From Lineus longissimus (Eukaryota; Nemertea; Pilidiophora; Heteronemertea; Lineidae), in the NCBI RefSeq assembly GCF_910592395.1, contig NC_088312.1:2294001-2358000 (forward strand): a stretch of DNA of 64,000 nucleotides, read 5' to 3'. Made by a program: the position numbers and the translations under genes. Position 1 is the stretch's first letter, and each line of letters begins with the position of its first letter. Positions 11,601 through 21,704 of this stretch are shown here, in pieces. A model generated the notes under the pieces. It was not told the origin of the DNA and made no database searches. It saw nothing but the letters and a program-made list of their open reading frames with translations.

Positions 11601-14600
11601 GCGAATGGACCAAATTTCGCCAAAGCAAGCTGTCTATGTTGGCGATCATTTAGTATAGCATTGGTGTTGCTGGCATTAACTGTTAATGGAAATGTATGGA
11701 CACCAGTGGCTATACAATTTATGTCTAAAAAAGGAACATTAACAAAGAAAGGAAAATGCGCCAACGATAATTAGCGATGCTGGAAACAATAAAGCAGTAT
11801 AATTAAATGACTGTAATGACATTAGAATCTCATCATGGTAGTGCTGGCATATATACTTTCTACAAGATCATTGACACAATCGTGGGCGACCATTACCACA
11901 TTAAGACATGTAATTCTCGGGGTTAATTGTAATTAGTAAATGCAACCATTACCACGGCATAAGTTGCAGTTTAGTTACTGAAAACCTCGTTGAGGGTCTC
12001 ATTATTTCATAAGATAAGTTACATTTTTCATTTATTATCAAGGATTTTGCCAGTGATTGATAGATATTTATCCTGGTAGTTATTGATATTTCAGTTGCGA
12101 GTCGCCTGGAAGGTGGATTCAACCCATTCTTTGAAGGTGACATCGTCCTTGACAAGGAGGACTCCGTGAGGGCTGAGCGGTGGTGGAGGCGCCAGAATCG
12201 CCGCCGGGGGCTGAGGAGCAGGCGGGAAACGGTCAAGCAGAAGAAACGACTTTGGCCGAAAGCGATTGTCCCGTTTACTATTGACCCGAGGCTGCGTAAG
12301 TTTATCATTTCTTCTTACAATCAATGATTCGGGGGTTACCAATATCGAGAACGCAAAGGCTGACTCTAGAGTGTTTGCTACTCGTAGTCACTCTTCAAAA
12401 TGTAACGCTCTTGAAACTACGACCAATGTCGGACCAATGTCGTCACGTTGGTTCGGGGATGTCATATGAGTAAACCTTTGTCCGAGCAGCAGTCGCTTTG
12501 TCTCAGATTCGTCCAGGTCCAGGTTCCCACAGTGTTGATGTTACAGTAATCATAGCCTTTCTGACATAATGGCTATAATACTCATCAGCCATTTAATTTC
12601 GTTCTTGGCACATTGGAATTTTCCCTCACCAATGTCGTTCTCCTACAGCTCCCACGACCAAGAAAAACATCGCAGAGGCTATCCTCCATTACGAGAGGTT
12701 CACTTGCCTCAGGTTCCGACCGAGGAAATATTCAGATGTGGACTACATTAGGTATTCATATCAGCCAGGGTGAGTACCGATAAATTAATTATATACATCC
12801 GCAATCTCTCAGTAAAACGGTCTCTGCTCGAAGATAGCTTTCCGCAGGCATGCACGCGGTCACTGGGCGGGTAAAGATGTCGCGGCTAGGAAATTCGCCG
12901 CACGTGCATGGTTGTCACTGCTGCAGGGATCTCATGATGATATTAGTGTCGACGAAGAGTTGCCAGTGAGATCTGCAGTTTCTTCGACAAGATCAATATA
13001 ATAGTTTACAAAGACAGAGCGTGTACCAAGCTGGTAGTGCGCACGGAACAATGTAAAGTATTTTCTATAGGAAAACCTTGATCGTACTTTTTCCCGTTGT
13101 TATAGTTGCTGGTCGTACATTGGACGGCAAGGAGGACCTCAAAGACTTGTCCTTGGAAAAGGATGTGAAAAGTTCGGGACCATCATCCATGAAACAGGCC
13201 ACGCTCTTGGGCTCTGGCATGAGCAGGTGAGAATACGGACTCTTTGTCTTGCCTTTGTCAAGACATTTTCCTTTTAAAATGTGTCAATCATAAGAGATAC
13301 TTGTACAACTAATTAAGCATTGCGCAACCAACGCATCAACAGCGAATGCTTAGTCGAATTTGGCGCGCGCCAATGATTGTACTTCTGACCAGAACTGTCT
13401 TTTCCTCCAGAGCCGTCTTGACAGAGACAAATACGTGAAGGTGATCAGGGACAATGTTTCGCCGCGTTTCCTCAAAGATTTCGGTGTTGTCGGTAAGAAA
13501 AGCACAACGAGCAGAGGATACCCATACGATTACGAAAGCGTCATGCATTATGGAGAAAAATATTTTACCATCAATGGTAAACCGACATTGGAGGTAAATA
13601 TTTGATGAAACACACACTACATCTGACTTGCGAGTTTCTCTTCGTTATAGATTGTTCCTTTGTCTCAATGACAGACCTCAGTGAAATGCTCGATGTTCCA
13701 TATTCACAATAACATTTGCATCCTATTCGTCTCTCCTCATATGACACTGTGTCCTCCTAGCCTCACACATCAGTCAGGTGCCTGCACACCGACGACGTTG
13801 ACTTCCGAATTCTTCCTCGATTGAATGTCCGAATATCTCCCATCATTATCACTTTGCATGATATTTGCCTTCAGGTTATAGGTATAGGGAAAGCGCTTGG
13901 TCTGAAGATTGGACAGAGGGAAGGCTTGAGTGCCTTAGATGCAGCACAACTCGGTGATATGTATCAGTGTCAGACAAAAAATAAAAGAGGTGCGTCCACA
14001 TATTTAGGCAGATTAAAAGGATGTATGATGGATTCGTGAGCCAGTGATGGTCCACAGCATCCATGTTGACTACCAAGGTCTTTACATCTTATCATTATTC
14101 ATACATTCTATACAGATTTAAAGGGAGTATAAAGGAATATTATTTCCCCAAGTTAAAATCCCCAAGTTAAACCAGATCCAGTTTTCTATACGAAGTATTA
14201 GTAACATGGTGACTACCAATTTGATCCCCACTCACGCCTGCCTATACACCTTTCCAGAAATGGGGCGCTGAGTGTCCGAAATAGTGATGTCATAAGGGGA
14301 AACTATGCCTTATGGTGGAGGGACAAAGGAGATAGTCATGGTTGACCAACACACTTGAATGCCTTTAATGACGGACAAGGGGGAAAAAGTTAGTTCCAAT
14401 GCAAGCCATCAATTTCGGGAAGCATGTATTGCCCCCTTTAAAATACTGGTGGTATGAAACAGTAATGTCAATATCTTTCAGTATGTGACTCAACCTGGGT
14501 GGAACACAAAGCAAGCTGCTACAAATTCTTCAGGAAACCGCCAAAGCAATTTGGAGGAGCCTTGGATTTTTGTAAGAACAAAGATTCCGAGTTACTCAGC

Positions 14601-15594
14601 ATTGATGATCGGGATGAGGACACTTTCATTAAAAAGTAAGGACATTATATGTTTCTTTGTTATGTGCTGCTAATTCCAATCTGTCCCGTCCTTCTCCAGA
14701 TTGTCCCTTTGTCTTAAACTATCATTAACATTCATTTCAATAGATACCTCACAAAACACCGGTCAGATACAGCCACCTGGCGGACAGGGGGGAAGAAAGA
14801 TGACTACTTTGGCTGGATCTGGCAACATTCTGATGACAGGTCTCACAAGAGGATGTCCTACCAGAAGTGGGCAGATAAGGAACCCGCTGGGAGCCGGACC
14901 ACACTCGTCCTGAAAAAGGAGCCCAATAAGGACACCTTCAAATGGAGGGCAGAATGGGCCGGTTCCTATAGACAGTTACCTGCGTATAGCTATGGATTTA
15001 TTTGTGAGAGAGACACTACAGGTTTGTATCAAGGAGTTGAAACTGATAAAAGATCAACATTGGAAATAATCTTACCATGTTGGTCTCATAGAACTTCTCC
15101 ATTGAGTTTGACAGATGCTATCCACGATTACAGAGATCAAATATTCATTTTATCAATTTTGAACAATGTCTTTTGGACAGGATCCTGGCACCGATAACTC
15201 TGTTAGGGTTCAATTGGCTGTATGACTATCATTGTGCTAACTGACTAATTACCAAGATTAATGTTCGTCAAAGTAAAAAAAAAGCCAGAGTGCTCATTTC
15301 CAGTCTCTGCTTCCAGCTAAAGGATGTTTCCGCAGTCGTTTCCGAGATGGCCGCGACTACAGAGGTGACATCAACTTCTCAGACAAAGGCCTCGTCTGCC
15401 AGAAGTGGACATCACAATGGCCCCATCAACACACGTCGCTTGATGACAACCCCAACAAGAACACCCAGAATGGTTTAGGCGATCACAATTTTTGCAGGAA
15501 TCCTGAAGGACGAAAAGCAAAACCTTGGTGTTATGTCACGAAACAAAAAGTCATCTGGCAATATTGTAATGTCAATCTTTGTAGCCTAGTGTAG
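8689..15594 (+). CDS. Secreted astacin metalloprotease with C-type lectin and kringle domains
   Basis: Ten exons join without a frame error into 563 residues: 8689-8869, 11302-11361, 12095-12295, 12649-12769, 13106-13226, 13411-13593, 13875-13989, 14482-14635, 14744-15021, 15317-15594. Residues 1 to about 33 form a signal peptide. A propeptide carries the FEGD (93-96) aspartate-switch motif of astacins and ends in a strongly dibasic stretch. The protease has the zinc site HETGHALGLWHEQ (216-228), the SVMHYG Met-turn (271-276) and the four expected cysteines. A C-type lectin-like domain spans about 328-471 (WVEHKASCYKF to YGFICE). I do not see the EPN or QPD sugar-binding triplets. A six-cysteine kringle (472-563) ends the protein. 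It is predicted to be an extracellular endopeptidase made as a zymogen. Catalytic residues are complete. The substrate is unknown. Exon 2 encodes only 20 residues (CPPELC) and resembles no domain. Confidence 0.9.
9575..9660 (+). mobile_element. tRNA-like sequence, probable SINE head, in astacin intron 1
   Basis: A box A-like GAGCTCAGGATGG (about 9593-9605) is followed about 20 bases later by a box B-like GGTTCGCTTCC (9626-9636), the layout of an internal RNA polymerase III promoter. I could not fold a clean acceptor stem, so this is read as a tRNA-derived SINE remnant and not a working tRNA. Confidence 0.35.
11505..11590 (-). mobile_element. Second tRNA-like SINE remnant in astacin intron 2
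   Basis: On the minus strand a GAGTAGCTCGAAATCTCGG segment resembles box A, and GGTCCCTAGTTCGAGCTCC resembles box B and the T-arm. The spacing suits a tRNA-derived SINE. The box B core carries one extra base, so this is a degraded copy. Confidence 0.28.
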
Positions 15595-16332
15595 ATTGGG
15601 GCAGAAGCGTCCAAATTCGGTCAATGAGGACAATGTCACAACCAGGAGGACAGGATAAGATCGCGTTGAGGACTCTCACTCTGCTTTTCATTCTCATAAC
15701 TTGCAGCAGTTCTTTACCACATTATCCTGGTCCAGGACATGTTAGAAATAAAGTCAACTAAATTGTGACAATGATATATATAATTTACTCTGTACAACAT
15801 ATCCTATAAAATAAATGATGATGAATAAATGATTATATACATTTGTATTGTATTTATATACATTTGTATAGCGCCTTTTCAAGGCCCGATCCAGGCAAGA
15901 CCCACATAAAGTGGCCCTGAAACAACCAAGTCTTGAGCTGAGAGTTTCAAATGCTGGGGGAGATCATTCCACAGCACAGGAGCACAGGATGAGATACCAC
16001 ACACTGATCTTCTACACTGCACAGTCTCTTAAATCCATAGATTAAGTCTGCTAAAGTCTTTGAATCAAATCAAAGACTAAACATGCCTGCACTGGGTGAA
16101 GTTAACCAATGTATCACTTGTCCCAGTCTCTGAGCTGCCTTTCAATCAAGGACGGAGCATGAAGTGACTCGCAGTCACGAACAGCACAGAAGACCAGGGC
16201 TCAATCCAGTTTTTTTAGTCGTCTAGAGGTGAGAATCACAACCCTGGAGAAGATTCATCTTCCAAAGAATCTCCTCTCATTTGGGACAGTCACATCCTTC
16301 TATTCTTCATAATTCAGCTTTCACTGTTAGTC
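15595..16332. other. Convergent 3' region between the astacin gene and LYRM2
   Basis: AATAAA signals at 15810-15815 and about 15823 suit the astacin transcript. From about 15838 the sequence changes character: TTTGTATAGCGCCTTTTC followed by a GGCCCGATCC-rich block. This looks like a repeat tail, but I cannot name the family. No coding frame is supported. Confidence 0.4.
15810..15815 (+). promoter_or_regulatory. Poly(A) signal of the astacin gene
   Basis: AATAAA about 216 bp after the TAG at 15592-15594, with a second AATAAA a few bases downstream. Confidence 0.5.
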
Positions 16333-17417
16333 TCATCTTGCCAGAGTAATGGAACTCTCCAATTCCTTGTAGTGTTTCTTCCCCCTGGCTAAGTGCATTC
16401 GGATAACATCCTGCAAATACAAGGCCAAACATTCCTTGAAAATTGGACTCTGACGATCAGGACACCCAAACTATTGCAAAATTTCATGTATTTTGCGAAC
16501 TAAGTCTACATGTTCTTGGGGCAACTTGATTTTATGATCATCACACTGTTACCATTTTTAATTGTGTTAGGAAAAGTCTCATCAAAGTGTTGCATCTTCA
16601 CCAGATGAATTCACCATGGCAGTTTCCATCCTCCTGGACAGTGGGCAGCTCTGTCTTGTCACAACATCAAAACAACAGCGTGCCCCAAGCCAATATTTCT
16701 AATTTTACTGCAAAAATCTGTCTGACGCTCACTTGCTGATTGCTTGACCAGGAAGACAATAAGTTGTTCACTCAGTGCTCAGGCTTACCTCATCTTGGTG
16801 ATGTTTGTTCATCTCAAAGTCTCGACGAACCCATATCCACAATTCCTTTCTATGAGCTGGATCATCAACAAGTCGTACACAACGCATCATTTGGCGATAT
16901 AGTTTGAGTACTTCTTGACGCAACATGAACTGTAAAGAACAGAAACCATAAGAGGATGAACGAGGACACAGTCACAGATGACATCTTGTCATCGACATAT
17001 AGTAGTACTACGGGTACGACATGCCATGGTATTGCTGGTAGGCATATACCGTACGTCTCGTCATGTCATCTGATTCTGAACCGCACACAATAGATCAGTT
17101 GAAGGAAGACAGCCTCAGAAAATGCAATACAGACACAGACTAACGCGATATATGAGCAAAATCCTTGCCAAACAGTTCCACAAATCATTCGTCTGAAAAT
17201 AGGTGACCTCTCAGCGCCCAAAAGCTACACAACCTATTTCCGGATAAAATTAAAATCGCCTCGAATCACTAATTTAACAACGTTGGCACTCAATTAGTGG
17301 TAAAAAATCAATAAACATGTGCTTTAAACAATTGTAATGCAAATTGAGTACTAAATGACTTTGTTAAAGAGTAAAAACCTGTCTCAAGTTCATTGCATTC
17401 GGAATCTTGGAAGCCAT
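16333..17417 (-). CDS. LYRM2: LYR motif-containing protein 2
   Basis: Three minus-strand exons, 17379-17417, 16789-16929 and 16333-16410, give 85 residues; vertebrate LYRM2 is 88. Splice sites are GT-AG and all junctions are in phase 0. The LYR triplet is at residues 23-25 (EVLKLYRQMMR), followed by the family's typical WVRRDFEMNKH and a C-terminal helix ending KELESSITLAR. LYR proteins act in the mitochondrial matrix with acyl carrier protein in assembly or regulation of respiratory complexes. LYRM2 in particular has been tied to complex I. These are family statements. The gene is divergent from MBTPS2 and convergent with the astacin gene. Its frames are too short to stand out without splicing. 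Confidence 0.9.
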
Positions 17418-18042
17418 GTTTCACAGTCATGACAGTATGTGCCTCCACTGCATTGAAGATTTCAACCTCAAACAGGTTGGACTATTCCTCTACACTCGAC
17501 GTGCATCGAACCCTGCTTTAAGCCGACTGGAATCGAGACCGAATCAATAGGCGGCGACACAAGTTCCTACAGGTGTTGCATGTGTTGTTTATTTTTCTCC
17601 TACAAAAGCACGTTTTGCCGAAGAATGAATCATCATTTAGATTAGGTCTTGGCCGATTTTCATCATCCTGTGTGTTCTGCTGCTGAAAGTGACAAGTTTT
17701 TGAATCTAGAATACATGTTTCACATTTGAAAAGGAAAAAATAAAAGTAAACAAACAATGCCCCTGCAAGCCTGGTGGGCCTAGTCACTAGTGGTAGGCCC
17801 TCCCCTGGCCCAGGGCCTGGCCTGCAGGCTGCAGTGATTTTTGAATGCAATGTGGACATGATCAGCAGTGTATGAGTGACATAATGGATATGCATGGCTG
17901 GCCAACAAGTCAGTAATTTATAGATTATTTACTAAAAACTTTACATCCATCATCCCAGTCCCACTCCCAGGACATGCAGGATGGACGAACACTGAACGGA
18001 TAACTTTAGTTTCCTCTGTGATATTCCTAAAGTTAATCCTAG
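17418..18042. promoter_or_regulatory. Probable bidirectional promoter, LYRM2 / MBTPS2
   Basis: Only 625 bp separate the start codons of two genes facing away from each other, both housekeeping in other animals. No TATA box was picked out. A GC-rich patch at about 17760-17835 (ccctcccctggcccagggcc) is a candidate core promoter. No gene is supported inside; the 125-codon minus frame here has no domain. Confidence 0.45.
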
Positions 18043-21000
18043 ATGTTGACAACAGGTGGAGTGGCCGTGTTTCTGGGGACATGGGCATCGCTGTATCTCC
18101 TCGATGCTTTCTTGAAGGTATGTGGTTGCAAGCCTATTGTTGCCCGTCTTCTTTTCAATTTCAGCATGTTGCCAGAATAATATGAGTTTAAACGTCGTAA
18201 AGGCAGATATGTAGACTGTAGCCATGGTGGCTTTAGGTTAACTATGCCAGAATGTTGTGTACAATAAACCCAGACATCTCACTTGAAACCAAACAAGATG
18301 GCAGTGCTCTTTAGTGGCCCTGCAAAATGAAAACATAGGAAAGTGTCCTTGGAAGTTGGATTATATCAATCTTACTGTAGATAGAGGGTTCAGTTTTAAT
18401 GATATCATAAAACTGCTAGGACTGATTGGACAGCTATCCCATCAAGCCATCTCCAAGATCAGAAGTTAAAATAAATATAAATGCTTCCTATCTATTTTCA
18501 GACAAATGAAAAGTTCTCAAGAGCATACACCTACTTCCTAGAGCGATGTGGTGTGACTGTCTCTATTGGTCAAATCCGATGGTATACCACGTGTATGAAT
18601 CGCCTCTTCCTCCGTCTCGGCCAGATGAAACCGAGATTTCTACGATGGTGGTTCACGTGTGGCGTGCTCTTTGGTCTGATTGCGATGTTCTTGGCCATCT
18701 TCCTTCTCTCTCTCATGATCTTCAACACGTTCCGGCGAGAACAGCATGTCGAACAGCAAGTCCTCACTCCTGTAGTAAGTGTCTGGATAAAATGCCTATT
18801 CTATCGCAATTAATTTGAGAACATACTGTAAGTAGGAAAATTTCTGAGAAGTAGAAGCAACTTGGCAATTCCTACTCCGATATTTCAGATGCCCGGTGTG
18901 AATCTCCCAATGAGCCAAGTTGGTTACTATCTGATGACTCTGTTAGTGTGTGGAATCCTGCATGAGGTTGGCCATGCTCTGGCTGCAGTCAGGTAGGTGA
19001 ATGCATTCTGGTAACTTGCATGATGTCAAAAGAGCTGATATTCAAAAACATTCTTCACAAAGAGAAAATGGAGGTATGAACCCTTGTGATGTGTTGTTAT
19101 GGTTGTGGTAGTCATGTTTAAAAAAAGATTCAGGGCTGGGTAAAAATATTTTTTTATTTTTAATATGATTACCTCTAAAAAATGATTGACCTTGTCTTTA
19201 CAGAGAGCAAGTTCGTGTGAATGGTTTTGGCATCTTCTTCCTTGCGCTGTATCCTGGGGCCTTTGTGGACCTTTATACAGAACACCTCCAGGTCATCTCT
19301 CCACTCAGACAACTTAGGATATACTGTGCTGGAGTATGGCATAATTTCATCATAGTCCTACTTGCCATAGCTGTACTGGGGGCACTGCCATGGTTATTGA
19401 TGCCATTTTATACGACAGGAAATTCAGTGGTGATAACTTATGTTTTAGAGGTAAGATGTGTAAAAAAGCACGAACAAACAGGCAATTTGAATTACTGCTA
19501 CCTGTGATTTTAATTGCATGCAACAATAATTGCTTGTCAACCCTATAACTTGGCTATACTTTCAAACAGTTTTTAGAGCTGTTAAGTCACCATGTGTGTG
19601 AATGAACAGTTAAAGTTCGTTAAGAAGTGTATCCTTCATTGATATAAACCTAACTATAGTTGAGAAAAGGACATAGTGCTTAATGATAAATCTTAAATTT
19701 TCAGAAATCTCCTGTTGATGGTCCACGTGGGCTAAATGTTGGTGAACACATCACCAGCTTGAGTGGATGTCGAGTGACGAGTGTGGACGCCTGGCAGCAG
19801 TGTGTTCAGAATAGCATGTCTAAAGCCGTGACTGGCTACTGTATACCTAGCGATCAAATCAAACAGCAGGATACATCGAGTCATAGTAAGTACAGTAGAA
19901 CCTCTCTATTAAGGATACTCTTGGGACTGACCTTGATAAAGGGACAAAACTTGACAGTGCTCTTTGTAATTGGTTAATAAATAGTATTCTTTGTAACTGA
20001 TAATATGCGTATTTGGCTATTGTAGGTTTTACCACATCATCTGGGAATGTCGAATGCTGCTCAAATATTAGCCAGACTCACATATGTTTTGTATATCATT
20101 CAAAAGCAGAATCAAAAAAGGTATGTTCCTTTTATTCACAATTTTAACCATGTTAGATCACTGGATAAATTTTCTATGATCTTGTCATAATTGTCCCTGT
20201 GAAAGTGTGAATGGCAATACATTATTTTATGAGTTTTTAGTGTCACTCAAAGTTTTCATGAGTAGCTTCGACAATGATACGTTTCATTAGATAATATAAT
20301 TTCTTCTAAGCCCTTATGTAAGGCTGAGTTCAAGTAAATAAGTAGAGCTGTTATACTCTTAACATTCAACCTCACAAGTTAAAATCCCTCAGTGTGACAG
20401 AACTTCTTCTTTCAGCAATATGCGTGCCTCCCAGCCCGTGCTACCATTGACAACAAACAAGTGTGTACATTACCAAGTGACTGTTACAATCCAAAGAGGG
20501 AACATTCCTGTGTATATCCTTCCCTGGATAACACAACACGCATCCTCAAGGTTGTCCACGGTCGTAAAACACCGCTCTTGTTTTTGGGACATCCTTTAGA
20601 TTTGCTGTATTCAGGTAAGAAATTTGACTTGGAGGGAGTTCATCAACTTACTTGCAAATGTTGCATGTCATTAGATTTGCTGTATTCAGGTAAGAAATTT
20701 GACTTGGAGGGAGTTCATCAACTTACTTGCAAATGTTGCATGTCACAGACGTAACAACCTTGGAGTCAAATAGCATTTAATTGTTAATAGATTGAAAGAA
20801 CAAAGAATGGCAACGAAAACAGATACTTTTCGAGCACTGCCCAATGTCAGATTTTCTGTGGATTTGTACATGCACGTCATTAATTTCTGCCTTCTTTCTC
20901 ATTGCAGTAACCGTAGGAGATTATGTGCCTGACTCTATCCTGGTCCCTGTGAGTCTACCGTATGTGCTGGAAACATTCTGTAAATATCTCATATCACTCT

Positions 21001-21206
21001 CGGGTGCCTTGGCCATTCTCAACGTGGTGCCATGTTATGCTCTAGATGGACAGTGGATTTTATACGCTTTCATTGAACTGACTTTGAGCCCTGTCTTAAA
21101 TCGAGAAAATAGAGGAATAGTATTCACAATATTACTGTTGTGTGGGACGTTGTTGATTATGACGAACATTGTCATGGCTCTGTGGAGTCTCTTTAATTTT
21201 CGGTAG
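18043..21206 (+). CDS. MBTPS2: Membrane-bound transcription factor site-2 protease
   Basis: Eight exons join in frame to 490 residues (human 519): 18043-18117, 18502-18774, 18889-18992, 19204-19450, 19705-19885, 20026-20120, 20416-20614, 20908-21206. Intramembrane zinc metalloprotease of the Golgi that releases SREBP and ATF6 after site-1 cleavage. The HExxH site is HEVGH at 141-145. The distal metal ligand lies in [10 protein letters not shown], with LDG at 437-439. Several hydrophobic segments flank these, and the Cys-rich lumenal loop (about 270-380) is present. The serine-rich stretch of the human protein is missing. A perfect 75-bp tandem duplication copies the end of exon 7 and its splice donor (see the repeat entry). 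The start at 18043 opens with a hydrophobic segment ending YLLDAFLK, as in human. Confidence 0.95.
20596..20745 (+). repeat. Perfect 75-bp tandem duplication across the MBTPS2 exon 7 donor
   Basis: Positions 20596-20670 repeat without a mismatch at 20671-20745. Each copy holds the last 19 coding bases of exon 7, the donor TCAG/GTAAGA and the first intron bases. Because 75 is a multiple of three and the intervening sequence is open, the second donor (after 20689) would add 25 in-frame residues. Confidence 0.95.
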
Positions 21207-21398
21207 CACCTGATGAAGACTTGTCCCAAACAGTCTGTCCCAAGTTAACCTGGTTTTTGAGCACAGGTGTGAAAATGTCCGTATTTGCACAATGAGAAAT
21301 GATATTCAACACTGCCAAAACATTGGGAGGGGGACCATTAAGAATACCTAATTATGGTTGTTGTTTTTAGCTGTACATTTTGTAATGAAACGAATGTG

Positions 21399-21404
21399 AA
21401 TAAA
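21399..21404 (+). promoter_or_regulatory. Poly(A) signal of MBTPS2
   Basis: AATAAA about 190 bp past the TAG at 21204-21206. No other gene lies between this signal and the convergent gene ending at 21705. Confidence 0.55.
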
Positions 21405-21704
21405 CTGATATAAATGAATTAGTTTGGTTGTTGTTGAAGAGGACGTTATTTAACCTCACTGAAGACAAAGGTACAACCAGATGAAAGGACAGCTACCATC
21501 TAAAAGTATTTTGGTCTGTTCGTTCTACATAGAGGGCAACACAAGCAGCTATCGGGCAGTGGTGGCGAAAGGTCGCACGAACACATGACATCTTCGCGAA
21601 TAGTCACTTTCTCTGATTTCACGAATTTCCTTTCAGACTCATTTGGACGCCTGTATATTCTAATCAGTATACCACGGTCTCTCCGGGAGTCCTATAATCT
21701 CTCT

